The notes beneath the pieces were generated by a model. The model made no database searches. It was given only the letters and a program-made list of their open reading frames with translations, and was not told where the DNA came from. 36,142 nt of DNA from Candidatus Omnitrophota bacterium (lineage in GTDB: Bacteria > Omnitrophota > JAUWXU01): contig JAYELI010000030.1 of NCBI GenBank assembly GCA_034717435.1, positions 1-36,142 on the forward strand, read 5' to 3'. This document shows, piece after piece, positions 29,714 through 36,142 of the stretch (positions are counted from its first letter, which is position 1; every line of letters begins with the position of its first letter). A program made the translations under genes and the position numbers.

Positions 29714-30213
29714 AAAAGGCAATTTACGCGGGCACATTCGATCCAGTAACCTTCGGGCACATTGATTTGATAAAAAGGGCGCTGGAGATGTTTGACCATC
29801 TGGTGGTAGCTGTAGCATCAAGTTCCCGGAAGGGCACTTTGTTCTCCAAAAAAGAAAGAATCAGAATGTTAAAAAAAGCTACCCGTAACCTTAAAAAAGT
29901 TACTGTTGATGGTTTTGACGGATTAATGATTGATTATGCCAGAGAGAAAAAAATAAATATAATTTTAAGGGGCTTAAGAGCCTTTTCGGATTTTGAATAT
30001 GAATTTCAGATGGTTCTGACCAACCGGAAGTTACTGCCAAAGATAGAAACCGTATTCATGATGCCCAGGGAAGATTATTCGTATTTTTCATCGAAATTGA
30101 TCAAAGAAATAGCAGAGTTGAATGGTAATGTTACCGCCTTTGTTCCTGATTTTGTCGCCCGGGAACTGAAAAAACGCATTTACAACGGAAAAACAATCAA
30201 TAGCAAAAAATGA
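29710..30213 (+). CDS. coaD: Phosphopantetheine adenylyltransferase
   Basis: Penultimate step of coenzyme A synthesis, joining AMP to 4'-phosphopantetheine. It has 167 residues. The nucleotidyltransferase motif TFGH (14-17, in GTFDPVTFGHIDLI) and the C-terminal FSSKLIKEIAELNGNVTAFVPDFV are characteristic, with ILRGLRAFSDFEYEFQM between. It overlaps both neighbours by ATGA. It directly precedes the acetyl-CoA synthetase genes, whose substrate is the product of its pathway. Confidence 0.97.
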   Translation: MKKAIYAGTFDPVTFGHIDLIKRALEMFDHLVVAVASSSRKGTLFSKKERIRMLKKATRNLKKVTVDGFDGLMIDYAREKKINIILRGLRAFSDFEYEFQMVLTNRKLLPKIETVFMMPREDYSYFSSKLIKEIAELNGNVTAFVPDFVARELKKRIYNGKTINSKK

Positions 30214-31634
30214 CCGTTAACTTAGACAAGGCATACCGCGAACTTAATTTTTTCTTTCAGCCGAAATCGGTAGCAGTGATCGGCGCTTCCCGTAATCCGG
30301 AAAAGGTCGGTTACGGAGTCCTTAAGAATCTTCTCTCGGGAGGAATGTTTTCGCTTTCCCACCTTAAGGGATTTCAGGGAAAGGTGTTTGCGGTCAATCC
30401 CAAGATAGATCATATCCTGGGGTTAAAATGTTATCGCCGAATCACTGATATTCCCGAAAAAGTTGACCTGGCTGTAATTTGCGTTCCGGCCAGAATAGTT
30501 TCCGGAGTGCTTACTGATTGCGCAATAAAAAAAGTTAAAGGGGTTACTATTATTTCCGCAGGATTCGGAGAGCTTGGCGAAGAAGGTAAAACCATCCAGA
30601 AAGAATTCTTAAAGATTGCCAGACGAGCTAAGGTCAGGATCATCGGACCCAATTGTTTAGGGACGCTCTATACCCCAAATCACCTCAATGCTTCTTTTGG
30701 CCCGTTTCTCCCTTTAAAAGGCAAGATAGCATTTATAAGCCAGTCCGGGGCGTTAGTAGACAGCATTGTTGATTGGTCGGTTAAGCAAAAATACGGGTTT
30801 AGCGCGGTAGCAAGTTATGGCAATAAATCTGATTTAGATGCTCCTGATTTTATCGCCTGGGCAGCTAAGGACGTTAATACCAAGGCGATCACGCTTTATA
30901 TCGAAGGGTTTAACAGCGGAAGATATTTTTTTGAAGTAGCAAGAAGGGTCAGCCCGATTAAGCCGATTATATCCCTAAAGGCAGGTAAAAGCATTGCCGG
31001 AAGCAGGGCGGTCAGTTCGCACACTGGTTCGCTTGCCGGCAGTTATCAGGTTTATAAGGGAGTTTATAAGCAGGCCGGAGTGATCATGGCTGACACCCTG
31101 GCTCAGATGTTTGATATGGCCAAGGCCCTGGCTTATCAACCCTCGGCTAAAGGCGGCCGGGTGGCGATCATTACCAATGGAGGCGGCAATGGGGTGATGT
31201 GCGCTGATTATTGCGAAGAATTAGGAATAAAATTACCAAGGCTGTCGAAAAAGATAATTAAAAAGATGGATCGAACAGGCAAGATGCATCCTGCCTGGAG
31301 CAGGTCAAACCCCCTGGACCTGGTTGGAGATGCCAGTTCAGAGCGTTATCAGATTGCCCTGAACGCAGTGCTCGGGTCAGGTGATTATGACGGTGTAATA
31401 GTGATTCAAACCCTGCAGTCAATGACCAACTCTATCAAAGATGCCGAGGTTGTAATTAAGATGCAAAAAAAATACAAAAAACCAATAATCAGCGCTTTCT
31501 CCGGCGGAGCGTTTACCGAACCCAGCGTCAGGTTTTTAGAAGAGCACGGAATCCCCAACTATAATCATTTAGACCGCGCAGCAAAGGCGATGTGGTCCTT
31601 GATAGAATATGGAAGTTATCTTAAGGAATTATAA
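30210..31634 (+). CDS. acdA: ADP-forming acetyl-CoA synthetase, alpha subunit
   Basis: With the beta subunit it converts acetyl-CoA, ADP and Pi to acetate, CoA and ATP, giving substrate-level phosphorylation in fermenters. It has 474 residues: an N-terminal CoA-binding Rossmann domain (SVAVIGASRNPEKVGYGVL), two succinyl-CoA-ligase-like domains with IGPNCLGTLYTPNHLN and AFISQSGALVDSI, and SSHTGSLAGS, where His271 is the phosphorylated histidine position. A longer flexible insert near 45-58 (MFSLSHLKGFQGK) is not a family standard. Starting in the coaD stop (ATGA) suggests coupled translation. Related acyl-CoA synthetases use other acids (isobutyrate, phenylacetate), so acetate is the most likely but not certain substrate. 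Confidence 0.88.
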   Translation: MTVNLDKAYRELNFFFQPKSVAVIGASRNPEKVGYGVLKNLLSGGMFSLSHLKGFQGKVFAVNPKIDHILGLKCYRRITDIPEKVDLAVICVPARIVSGVLTDCAIKKVKGVTIISAGFGELGEEGKTIQKEFLKIARRAKVRIIGPNCLGTLYTPNHLNASFGPFLPLKGKIAFISQSGALVDSIVDWSVKQKYGFSAVASYGNKSDLDAPDFIAWAAKDVNTKAITLYIEGFNSGRYFFEVARRVSPIKPIISLKAGKSIAGSRAVSSHTGSLAGSYQVYKGVYKQAGVIMADTLAQMFDMAKALAYQPSAKGGRVAIITNGGGNGVMCADYCEELGIKLPRLSKKIIKKMDRTGKMHPAWSRSNPLDLVGDASSERYQIALNAVLGSGDYDGVIVIQTLQSMTNSIKDAEVVIKMQKKYKKPIISAFSGGAFTEPSVRFLEEHGIPNYNHLDRAAKAMWSLIEYGSYLKEL

Positions 31635-31638
31635 ACCG

Positions 31639-32352
31639 ATGGATAAGATGGATAAAATAAATAAAGATAAAGTTCTGGCCTTGATCGAAAAACATAAAGA
31701 CGAAAAGTTCATTCCCGAGCCGGTTGCCGAGCAGATCCTGAATTTTTATTCTATTCCCATTCCAGCGGGCCGGCTGGCCAAAAATGCCGGGCAGGCCTTG
31801 AGCTTTGCCGGAAAAATCGGCTGGCCGGTGGTCCTGAAGATAGTTTCCCCCCAGATAATCCATAAATCCGACAGCGGCGGCGTAATAACCGGGATTAACA
31901 GCGCAGCGGAACTTAACAAGGCGTTTAAAAAAATCTTAAAAAATGTTAAGGCAGTTGACCGGAAAGCTAAGATCGAAGGGGTCTATGTCCAGAAGATGGT
32001 CCCTGTTTCCAGAGAGGTAATTATCGGGGCAATAAATGACCAGCAGTTTGGGGCAGTTGTAATGTTCGGCCTGGGAGGCATTTTTGTAGAGCTGTTTAAA
32101 GACGTTGTGTTCAGGATAGCGCCGATAAACAAAAAGCAGGCCCGGAAAATGGTCAACGACATAAAAGGGCTGGAGCTTCTTAAGGGGATAAGAGGAGAAA
32201 AGCCAATAGATTTCGATTCTCTTTTTACGGCAATCAGCAATGTTTCCCGGTTGATATATGATTTTCCCCAGATCCGGGAGCTGGACGTTAATCCGGTTTG
32301 CGTTTCGGCCAAAGGGATTTGCGCGATAGATGCCAGGATTATTTTAAAATGA
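31639..32352 (+). CDS. acdB: ADP-forming acetyl-CoA synthetase, beta subunit
   Basis: ATP-grasp subunit carrying nucleotide binding and phosphate transfer. It has 237 residues from ATG 31639, which has TTAAGGA upstream and lies four bases after the acdA stop. An ATG at 31609 inside acdA would add ten residues but lacks a ribosome site. Family motifs are PVVLKIVSPQIIHKSDSGGV with His75, the second phosphohistidine position known for this enzyme, and MFGLGGIFVELFKDVVFRIAP, then the C-terminal ELDVNPVCV. Alpha and beta are separate genes; many bacteria have them fused. The pair points to ATP formation from acetyl-CoA with acetate release. Confidence 0.88.
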   Translation: MDKMDKINKDKVLALIEKHKDEKFIPEPVAEQILNFYSIPIPAGRLAKNAGQALSFAGKIGWPVVLKIVSPQIIHKSDSGGVITGINSAAELNKAFKKILKNVKAVDRKAKIEGVYVQKMVPVSREVIIGAINDQQFGAVVMFGLGGIFVELFKDVVFRIAPINKKQARKMVNDIKGLELLKGIRGEKPIDFDSLFTAISNVSRLIYDFPQIRELDVNPVCVSAKGICAIDARIILK

Positions 32353-32801
32353 AAATAGACATTACCCTGATACCTCCGGAAGGGTTAGAGGTCAGCGGCC
32401 GGGAGGATCCCGCGCTTTTAGAATTAAACACCGACGACATAGATTTTGTTTCGCCCCTGGCCATAAAATGCAGGGCTGTCGGGACCGCTGATGGTATCAA
32501 CATCAGCGGTTTATTCGAGGCTGAGGCCAGGTTCAGATGCAGCCGCTGTGCCGAGAAGTTTTTCTCTAACATAAAAGGCAGTTTTAGTTTTGATCGCTCA
32601 ATAGAAGAAAAAACTATTTTGGACATAACTGATAGTATCCGGGAAGAGGTGATCCTGAGCTATCCTTCGGTACTGCTTTGCAAAAAAGACTGCCGGGGTT
32701 TGTGTCTGCACTGCGGCCAGAATTTGAACAGAAAAAAATGCAAATGCAAAACCACAGCTGTTGACGGCAGATTAAGTAAACTTAAAGAGTGGAAGGGGTA
32801 A
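32349..32801 (+). CDS. yceD: YceD/DUF177 family protein
   Basis: 150 residues from the ATG at 32349, which overlaps the acdB stop (ATGA); an upstream in-frame start at 32298 would lie within acdB and adds no conserved sequence. Cys64 and Cys67 (CSRC), then Cys111, Cys115, Cys119, Cys122 (CKKDCRGLCLHCGQNLN) form the cysteine clusters typical of the family, plausibly metal-binding; two more cysteines (131, 133) are extra. The family is encoded next to rpmF across bacteria and is linked to 23S rRNA or ribosome assembly in some organisms; biochemical function here is unknown. rpmF starts two bases after the stop. Confidence 0.88.
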   Translation: MKIDITLIPPEGLEVSGREDPALLELNTDDIDFVSPLAIKCRAVGTADGINISGLFEAEARFRCSRCAEKFFSNIKGSFSFDRSIEEKTILDITDSIREEVILSYPSVLLCKKDCRGLCLHCGQNLNRKKCKCKTTAVDGRLSKLKEWKG

Positions 32802-32803
32802 AA

Positions 32804-33004
32804 ATGGCGCATCCAAAAAGAAGACATTCTAAGTCAAGATCCAAAAAAAGAAGAACCCACTGGAAATTGTCAGAACCGCAGTTTTCAAATTGCCCGCGCT
32901 GCGGCCAGGCAAAAATGCCTCACAGGGTGTGCCCGGGCTGCGGGTATTATAAAGATAAAAAGGTCCTGGAGATCAAGAAAAAGGAAAAGAAAAAGAAGAG
33001 CTGA
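32804..33004 (+). CDS. rpmF: 50S ribosomal protein L32
   Basis: 66 residues from MAHPKRRHSKSRSKKRR, the canonical L32 start. An upstream in-frame ATG at 32789 adds five residues (MEGVK) but lies before the ribosome site GGAAGGGGT, so 32804 is preferred. Cys30, Cys33, Cys43 and Cys46 form the zinc ribbon. The C-terminus is a run of Lys/Glu (KKKEKKKKS). It is placed between yceD and plsX, the standard arrangement, with plsX starting two bases after the stop. Confidence 0.96.
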   Translation: MAHPKRRHSKSRSKKRRTHWKLSEPQFSNCPRCGQAKMPHRVCPGCGYYKDKKVLEIKKKEKKKKS

Positions 33005-33006
33005 AT

Positions 33007-34020
33007 ATGAGAATAGTTCTTGACGCGATGGGCGGGGATAATGCCCCCCGGGTTACCGTAAAGGCCGCTGTCCAGGCAGCCAGAGATTTTAATTTTCAAA
33101 TTATTCTGGCAGGAGACAGGGATATAATAAACTCTGAGTTAAAAAAATACGGTAAACTGCAAGAAAGAATTTCTATAGCTCATGCCTCGCAGATAGTAGA
33201 AATGGGCGAGTCAGCCCTGACGGCAATTAGGAGGAAAAAAGACTCTTCGATCAGCGTAGCGGTCAAACTGCTTAAGGAAGGCAAGGCAGACGGATTGATC
33301 ACTGCCGGCAATACCGGTTCAGCCGTAGCAGTAACCACCTTGAAACTGGGCATGCTTCCCGGGGTTAAGCGGCCGGGTATTGCCATAGCCCTGCCCACGT
33401 TAAAGGGGATGGCGTTGCTGATCGATGTAGGCTCTAATATCGACCCTAAACCTGAGCACCTGCTGCAATATGCCGTGATGGGGACTATTTACTCAAGATA
33501 TATCCTGAAAAAAGTCAACCCCCGGATCGGCCTTTTAAATATCGGCGAAGAGGCTTCCAAGGGCACGGAGCTGACTAAAGAAACCTATAGCTTGCTCAGC
33601 CAAAGCGGCCTTAACTTTATCGGAAATATTGAAGGCAGGGATATTTTTACCGGTAGAAGCGACTGTATAATTTGTGACGGCTTTATCGGCAATATAGTCT
33701 TAAAAGTATGCGAAAGCATAGCTGAGACCATGGTGGCTTTTTTAAAAAGAGAGATCAGTAGCAGCCTGTTGACCAAGATCGGGGCCGGTTTATGCAAGCC
33801 GGCGTTTCTGGCACTGCAAAAAGAGGTTGATTATACTGAATGCGGAGGAGCGCCGCTTTTAGGCGTGGATGGAAACTGCATTATTGCTCACGGCGGCTCA
33901 GATGCCAAGGCGATCAAAAATGCCATTAAGGTCGCGGGAGGATTTGTTGATTATAAGGTGAATCAGCGTATTGTTAAAGAAATCGAAACCTTTTCCGGAG
34001 ATAACAATGCAGCAGCTTAG
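33007..34020 (+). CDS. plsX: Phosphate acyltransferase PlsX
   Basis: Makes acyl-phosphate from acyl-ACP for phospholipid synthesis, working with PlsY and then PlsC. It has 337 residues, normal length. Family blocks are MRIVLDAMGGDNAPRVTVKAA, GLITAGNTGSAVAVTTLKLGML, LLIDVGSNIDPKPEHLLQYAVMG, LLNIGEEASKGTELTKETY and CDGFIGNIVLKVCES. It follows rpmF and its last codons contain the ribosome site and start of fabH (14-base overlap). The associated PlsY gene is not in the window; plsC is at 3610. Confidence 0.97.
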   Translation: MRIVLDAMGGDNAPRVTVKAAVQAARDFNFQIILAGDRDIINSELKKYGKLQERISIAHASQIVEMGESALTAIRRKKDSSISVAVKLLKEGKADGLITAGNTGSAVAVTTLKLGMLPGVKRPGIAIALPTLKGMALLIDVGSNIDPKPEHLLQYAVMGTIYSRYILKKVNPRIGLLNIGEEASKGTELTKETYSLLSQSGLNFIGNIEGRDIFTGRSDCIICDGFIGNIVLKVCESIAETMVAFLKREISSSLLTKIGAGLCKPAFLALQKEVDYTECGGAPLLGVDGNCIIAHGGSDAKAIKNAIKVAGGFVDYKVNQRIVKEIETFSGDNNAAA

Positions 34021-34996
34021 AACAGCAGCGGTTACCGGTGTAGGTATTTATCTGCCCGAAAAAATATTGACCAATGCTGACCTGGAAAAAATGGTAAACA
34101 CCTCTAATGAGTGGATAATCAGCAGGACCGGTATTAAAGAACGCCGGATTGCCACAGATGACCAGGCCTCAAGCGACCTGGCGGCAAATGCTTCGAAAGA
34201 AGCCCTGCTTGATGCGGGGGTTGAGCCGGATAAAATTGACCTGATCATCATAACCACCGTTACCCCGGATATGCAGTTTCCATCTACCGCTTGCCTGGTC
34301 CGGGAAAAGATAGGCGCTAAAAACGCGGCGGCCTTTGACCTGGGAGCAGCTTGCGCGGGTTTTGCTTACGGACTTACAACAGCCCAGCAGTTTATAGCAA
34401 CCGGTACTTATGATACCGTGCTGGTAATAGGAGTGGAAAAGCTGTCTTCAGTAACAGACTGGCAGGATAGAAGCACTTGTGTTCTCCTCGGTGATGGAGC
34501 AGGCGCGGCTATACTTGCGCCGGCAAAAGGTAAAGATGGCATAATGGCTACTTATTTAGGCGCTGACGGCAGTATGGCTGAGCTCTTAAAGGTTCCGGCC
34601 GGCGGCTCAAGACAACCTTCCACCCGCCAGACTATTGATGAGAGACAGCATTATCTTAAGATGAAGGGTAATGAGCTGTTCAGGCCGGCAGTCAGGATGA
34701 TGGTTGATGCCGCGGAAAACGTCCTGAAAAAATGCGGATTAACTACCCGGGATGTAGGCTGTCTGGTGCCCCACCAGGCAAATATTCGTATTATTAAGGC
34801 AGTGGCGCAAAGATTAAAAATTCCCATGGATAGAGTTTTCGTTAATATACAGAATTACGGAAATATATCCAGCGCCTCTACAGCAATTGCTCTTTATGAG
34901 GCAGTAAAGTTCAACAAAATTAAAAAAGGCAGTATTGTGGTAATAGTGGGTTTTGGTTCAGGCCTGACTTCTTCAGCCTGTGTGATTAAATGGTAA
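34007..34996 (+). CDS. fabH: 3-oxoacyl-ACP synthase III (FabH)
   Basis: Condenses acetyl-CoA with malonyl-ACP to begin fatty acid chains. It has 329 residues from ATG 34007 (CGGAG at 33996-34000). An open frame reaches back to 33971 inside plsX but lacks a ribosome site and family match. The catalytic triad is Cys116 (GAACAGFAYGL), His256 (PHQANIRI) and Asn286 (NYGNISSAS). The GIKERRIATDDQASSDLA region is also typical. It precedes fabD with a 7-base overlap. Acetyl-CoA is the substrate of both FabH and the acetyl-CoA synthetase pair upstream; whether FabH prefers acetyl or branched primers cannot be read here. Confidence 0.96.
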   Translation: MQQLRTAAVTGVGIYLPEKILTNADLEKMVNTSNEWIISRTGIKERRIATDDQASSDLAANASKEALLDAGVEPDKIDLIIITTVTPDMQFPSTACLVREKIGAKNAAAFDLGAACAGFAYGLTTAQQFIATGTYDTVLVIGVEKLSSVTDWQDRSTCVLLGDGAGAAILAPAKGKDGIMATYLGADGSMAELLKVPAGGSRQPSTRQTIDERQHYLKMKGNELFRPAVRMMVDAAENVLKKCGLTTRDVGCLVPHQANIRIIKAVAQRLKIPMDRVFVNIQNYGNISSASTAIALYEAVKFNKIKKGSIVVIVGFGSGLTSSACVIKW

Positions 34997-35907
34997 GCCT
35001 CGCTTATATTTTCCCCGGTCAAGGCGCTCAATATGTCGGCATGGGAAAGGATCTCTATCAAAACTCTCCTGCGGCCAGAGGGGTTTTTGAAAAAGCCGAT
35101 CAGATTTTAGGGTTTAACCTGACCGACCTTTGTTTTAACGGCCCCCTGGATAAACTAAGCCAGACCATAAACGCTCAACCAGCTGTCCTTGCTGTAAACA
35201 TAGCCGGCCTGCAGGCACTCCAACTGCAAAACCAAACCTTGAAGCCTAAATTAGTAGCCGGATTAAGCCTTGGCGAATATTCTGCTTTAGTAGCCGCCAA
35301 GAGCCTTTCTATTGAGGATAGCCTGGTGCTGGTAAGAAAAAGAGCGCAATTGATGAGCGAAGCGTCTTTAAAAAACCCCGGAAAGATGGCGGCTATTATC
35401 GGATTATCCGAGCAAAAGGTCGAAGAGATTTGCCGGTTAAGCGGATCACAAATCGCTAATTTAAATTCTCCCGGCCAAATTGTTGTTTCCGGGACTAATT
35501 TAGAGATAGAAAACGTTGTTAAATTAGCCGGGGAAAAAGGGGCAAAAAGAACAGTTATCTTAAAAATAGAAGGTCCTTATCACTGTCATTTAATGGATCA
35601 GGCAGCTGAAGGTTTAGGCCAAGAACTGGCTAAGGTTGAAATCGCAAAACCTCGTGTGCCGATAGTAGCTAATGTTACCGGGGCCTGCGAAGATTCACCG
35701 CAAGAAATAAAATCAAACCTGAAAGAACAGTTAACTTGTAAGACCTTATGGGAAAAATCCATTCATTTGATGATTTCTCAGGGCATTACTAACTTTGTTG
35801 AGATCGGGCCGGGAAAGGTCTTAAAAGGACTTTTACGGCGAATTGATCAAGATTTAAAGGTCTATAATGTTGAAAAGACAGAGGACCTTGATAAATTGCT
35901 AAACTGA
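34990..35907 (+). CDS. fabD: Malonyl-CoA:ACP transacylase (FabD)
   Basis: Loads malonyl groups on acyl carrier protein. It has 305 residues. The nucleophile Ser93 lies in GLSLGEYSAL and His198 in EGPYHCHLM. The oxyanion glutamine is in PGQGAQYVGMG (residues 9-19), and the C-terminal FVEIGPGKVLKGLLRRI is typical. The start overlaps the fabH stop. The final codons (KLLN and stop) are formed by the first units of an 8-bp periodic repeat array, so the C-terminus has probably been shaped by it. fabG, acpP and fabF, which usually follow, are not in the window; the repeats begin instead. Confidence 0.95.
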   Translation: MVSLAYIFPGQGAQYVGMGKDLYQNSPAARGVFEKADQILGFNLTDLCFNGPLDKLSQTINAQPAVLAVNIAGLQALQLQNQTLKPKLVAGLSLGEYSALVAAKSLSIEDSLVLVRKRAQLMSEASLKNPGKMAAIIGLSEQKVEEICRLSGSQIANLNSPGQIVVSGTNLEIENVVKLAGEKGAKRTVILKIEGPYHCHLMDQAAEGLGQELAKVEIAKPRVPIVANVTGACEDSPQEIKSNLKEQLTCKTLWEKSIHLMISQGITNFVEIGPGKVLKGLLRRIDQDLKVYNVEKTEDLDKLLN

Positions 35908-35932
35908 TAAACTGTTAAATTGTTAAAGTGCA
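35893..35932 (+). repeat. 8-bp periodic array at the fabD end
   Basis: Five consecutive 8-base units: AAATTGCT, AAACTGAT, AAACTGTT, AAATTGTT, AAAGTGCA. The first two include the fabD stop codon. The last merges into the left part of the palindromic element. The same unit occurs in two opposed arrays at 21034-21154. Confidence 0.65.
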
Positions 35933-36142
35933 CAGTTTAAAGTTTAAAACTGCACACTCCCCAAGTCCTTAATTTTGTTCTTTTTAAGATAGGTGTCATC
36001 CTGAGGGAGCGTAAGCGTAGGTGTCATCCTGAGGGAGCGTAAGCGTAGGTGTCATCCTGAGGGAGCGTAAGCGTAGGTGTCATCCTGAGGGAGCGTAAGC
36101 GTAGGTGTCATCCTGAGGGAGCGTAAGCGACCGAAGGATCTC
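35929..36142 (+). mobile_element. Second copy of the palindromic element, rearranged and cut by the window end
   Basis: Bases 35929-35974 match 13233-13278 with one difference. A 15-base non-matching link follows, then the GTCATCCTGAGG core. In this copy the core's first part is repeated in tandem. After the fifth unit the sequence resumes ACCGAAGGATCTC, as in the 13283 copy, and the window ends at the point where the hairpin's other half should begin. The outer GTTATCT end is not present on the left. Confidence 0.65.
35990..36129 (+). repeat. Tandem repeat, five identical 28-bp units
   Basis: Units start at 35990, 36018, 36046, 36074 and 36102. Each starts TAGGTGTCATCCTGAGG and ends GAGCGTAAGCG, with no variation between units. 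No spacers separate them, so this is not a CRISPR. Perfect identity implies recent expansion or an assembly effect. Confidence 0.85.

Noticed and set aside
33971-34006. Longer FabH start inside plsX
   Set aside because: The codons are out-of-frame plsX sequence; CGGAG and the ATG at 34007 give the normal FabH N-terminus.
35990-36142. CRISPR array
   Set aside because: Units are directly adjacent with no spacers, and the unit is a piece of a dispersed palindrome.

Overview
The window is a bacterial chromosomal segment made almost entirely of housekeeping genes. All protein genes but one (rpmB) lie on the + strand. Base composition is moderately AT-rich, genes are tightly packed with many ATGA overlaps, and one complete rRNA operon is present. 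The 16S gene carries a variant general-bacteria probe site (GGCTGC in place of GGCAGC at 8202-8207). Together with the rest of the 16S signature, this points to the PVC side of the bacterial tree, most likely a candidate-phylum lineage such as Omnitrophota (OP3). That placement is from memory of signature motifs and was not tested. ADP-forming acetyl-CoA synthetase genes suggest energy conservation from acetyl-CoA. SpoIID, SecDF/YajC, IspH and a FabD/FabH/PlsX/PlsC set indicate an ordinary walled, lipid-making, secreting cell.

Layout. (1) 1-7672: hisC (5' end cut by the window), aroF, tyrA, cmk, plsC, ispH, rpsA, tyrS. These are nearly all overlapping and look like one long transcription unit joining aromatic amino acid synthesis, CMP kinase, lipid and isoprenoid steps and translation. 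(2) 7669-13171: rRNA operon. A -35 box overlaps the tyrS stop codon. It is followed by a boxA-like leader, 16S, tRNA-Ile(GAT), tRNA-Ala(TGC), a second boxA-like motif, 23S, 5S and a T-run. Long complementary arms flank 16S, tRNA-Ile and 23S. (3) 13197-13479: a 248-bp palindromic element bounded by a 17-bp direct repeat. It is followed directly by a near-consensus promoter for an EF-G-like paralogue. (4) 13588-24800: EF-G2-like gene, yebC, a coiled-coil orphan, ruvC, ruvA, ruvB, spoIID, queA, tgt, yajC and a fused secDF. (5) 24801-25020: a cluster of palindromes. Then recJ (+), rpmB (-, tail to tail with recJ) and recG (+, divergent from rpmB). (6) 27041-35907: recG, rsmD, coaD, acdA, acdB, yceD, rpmF, plsX, fabH, fabD, again very compact. 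(7) 35893-36142: an 8-bp periodic array, a second partial copy of the palindromic element, and a five-fold tandem 28-bp repeat that runs to the window end.

How the genes fit together. HisC-AroF-TyrA form the tyrosine/phenylalanine side of metabolism. RuvABC with RecG and RecJ cover Holliday-junction and fork processing. QueA and Tgt make the queuosine modification. YajC-SecDF support protein export. YceD-RpmF-PlsX-FabH-FabD is the widespread ribosomal protein/lipid synthesis string, preceded here by CoaD and the acetyl-CoA synthetase pair, all of which act on CoA or acetyl-CoA.

I found no defence island, phage, biosynthetic cluster or CRISPR array. The most interesting material is non-coding: the palindromic repeat family, the 8-bp periodic arrays, and the strongly structured rRNA spacers, including tRNA-Ile in a long processing stem with a competing alternative helix. 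The diverged EF-G paralogue and the small coiled-coil orphan are the protein-level curiosities.
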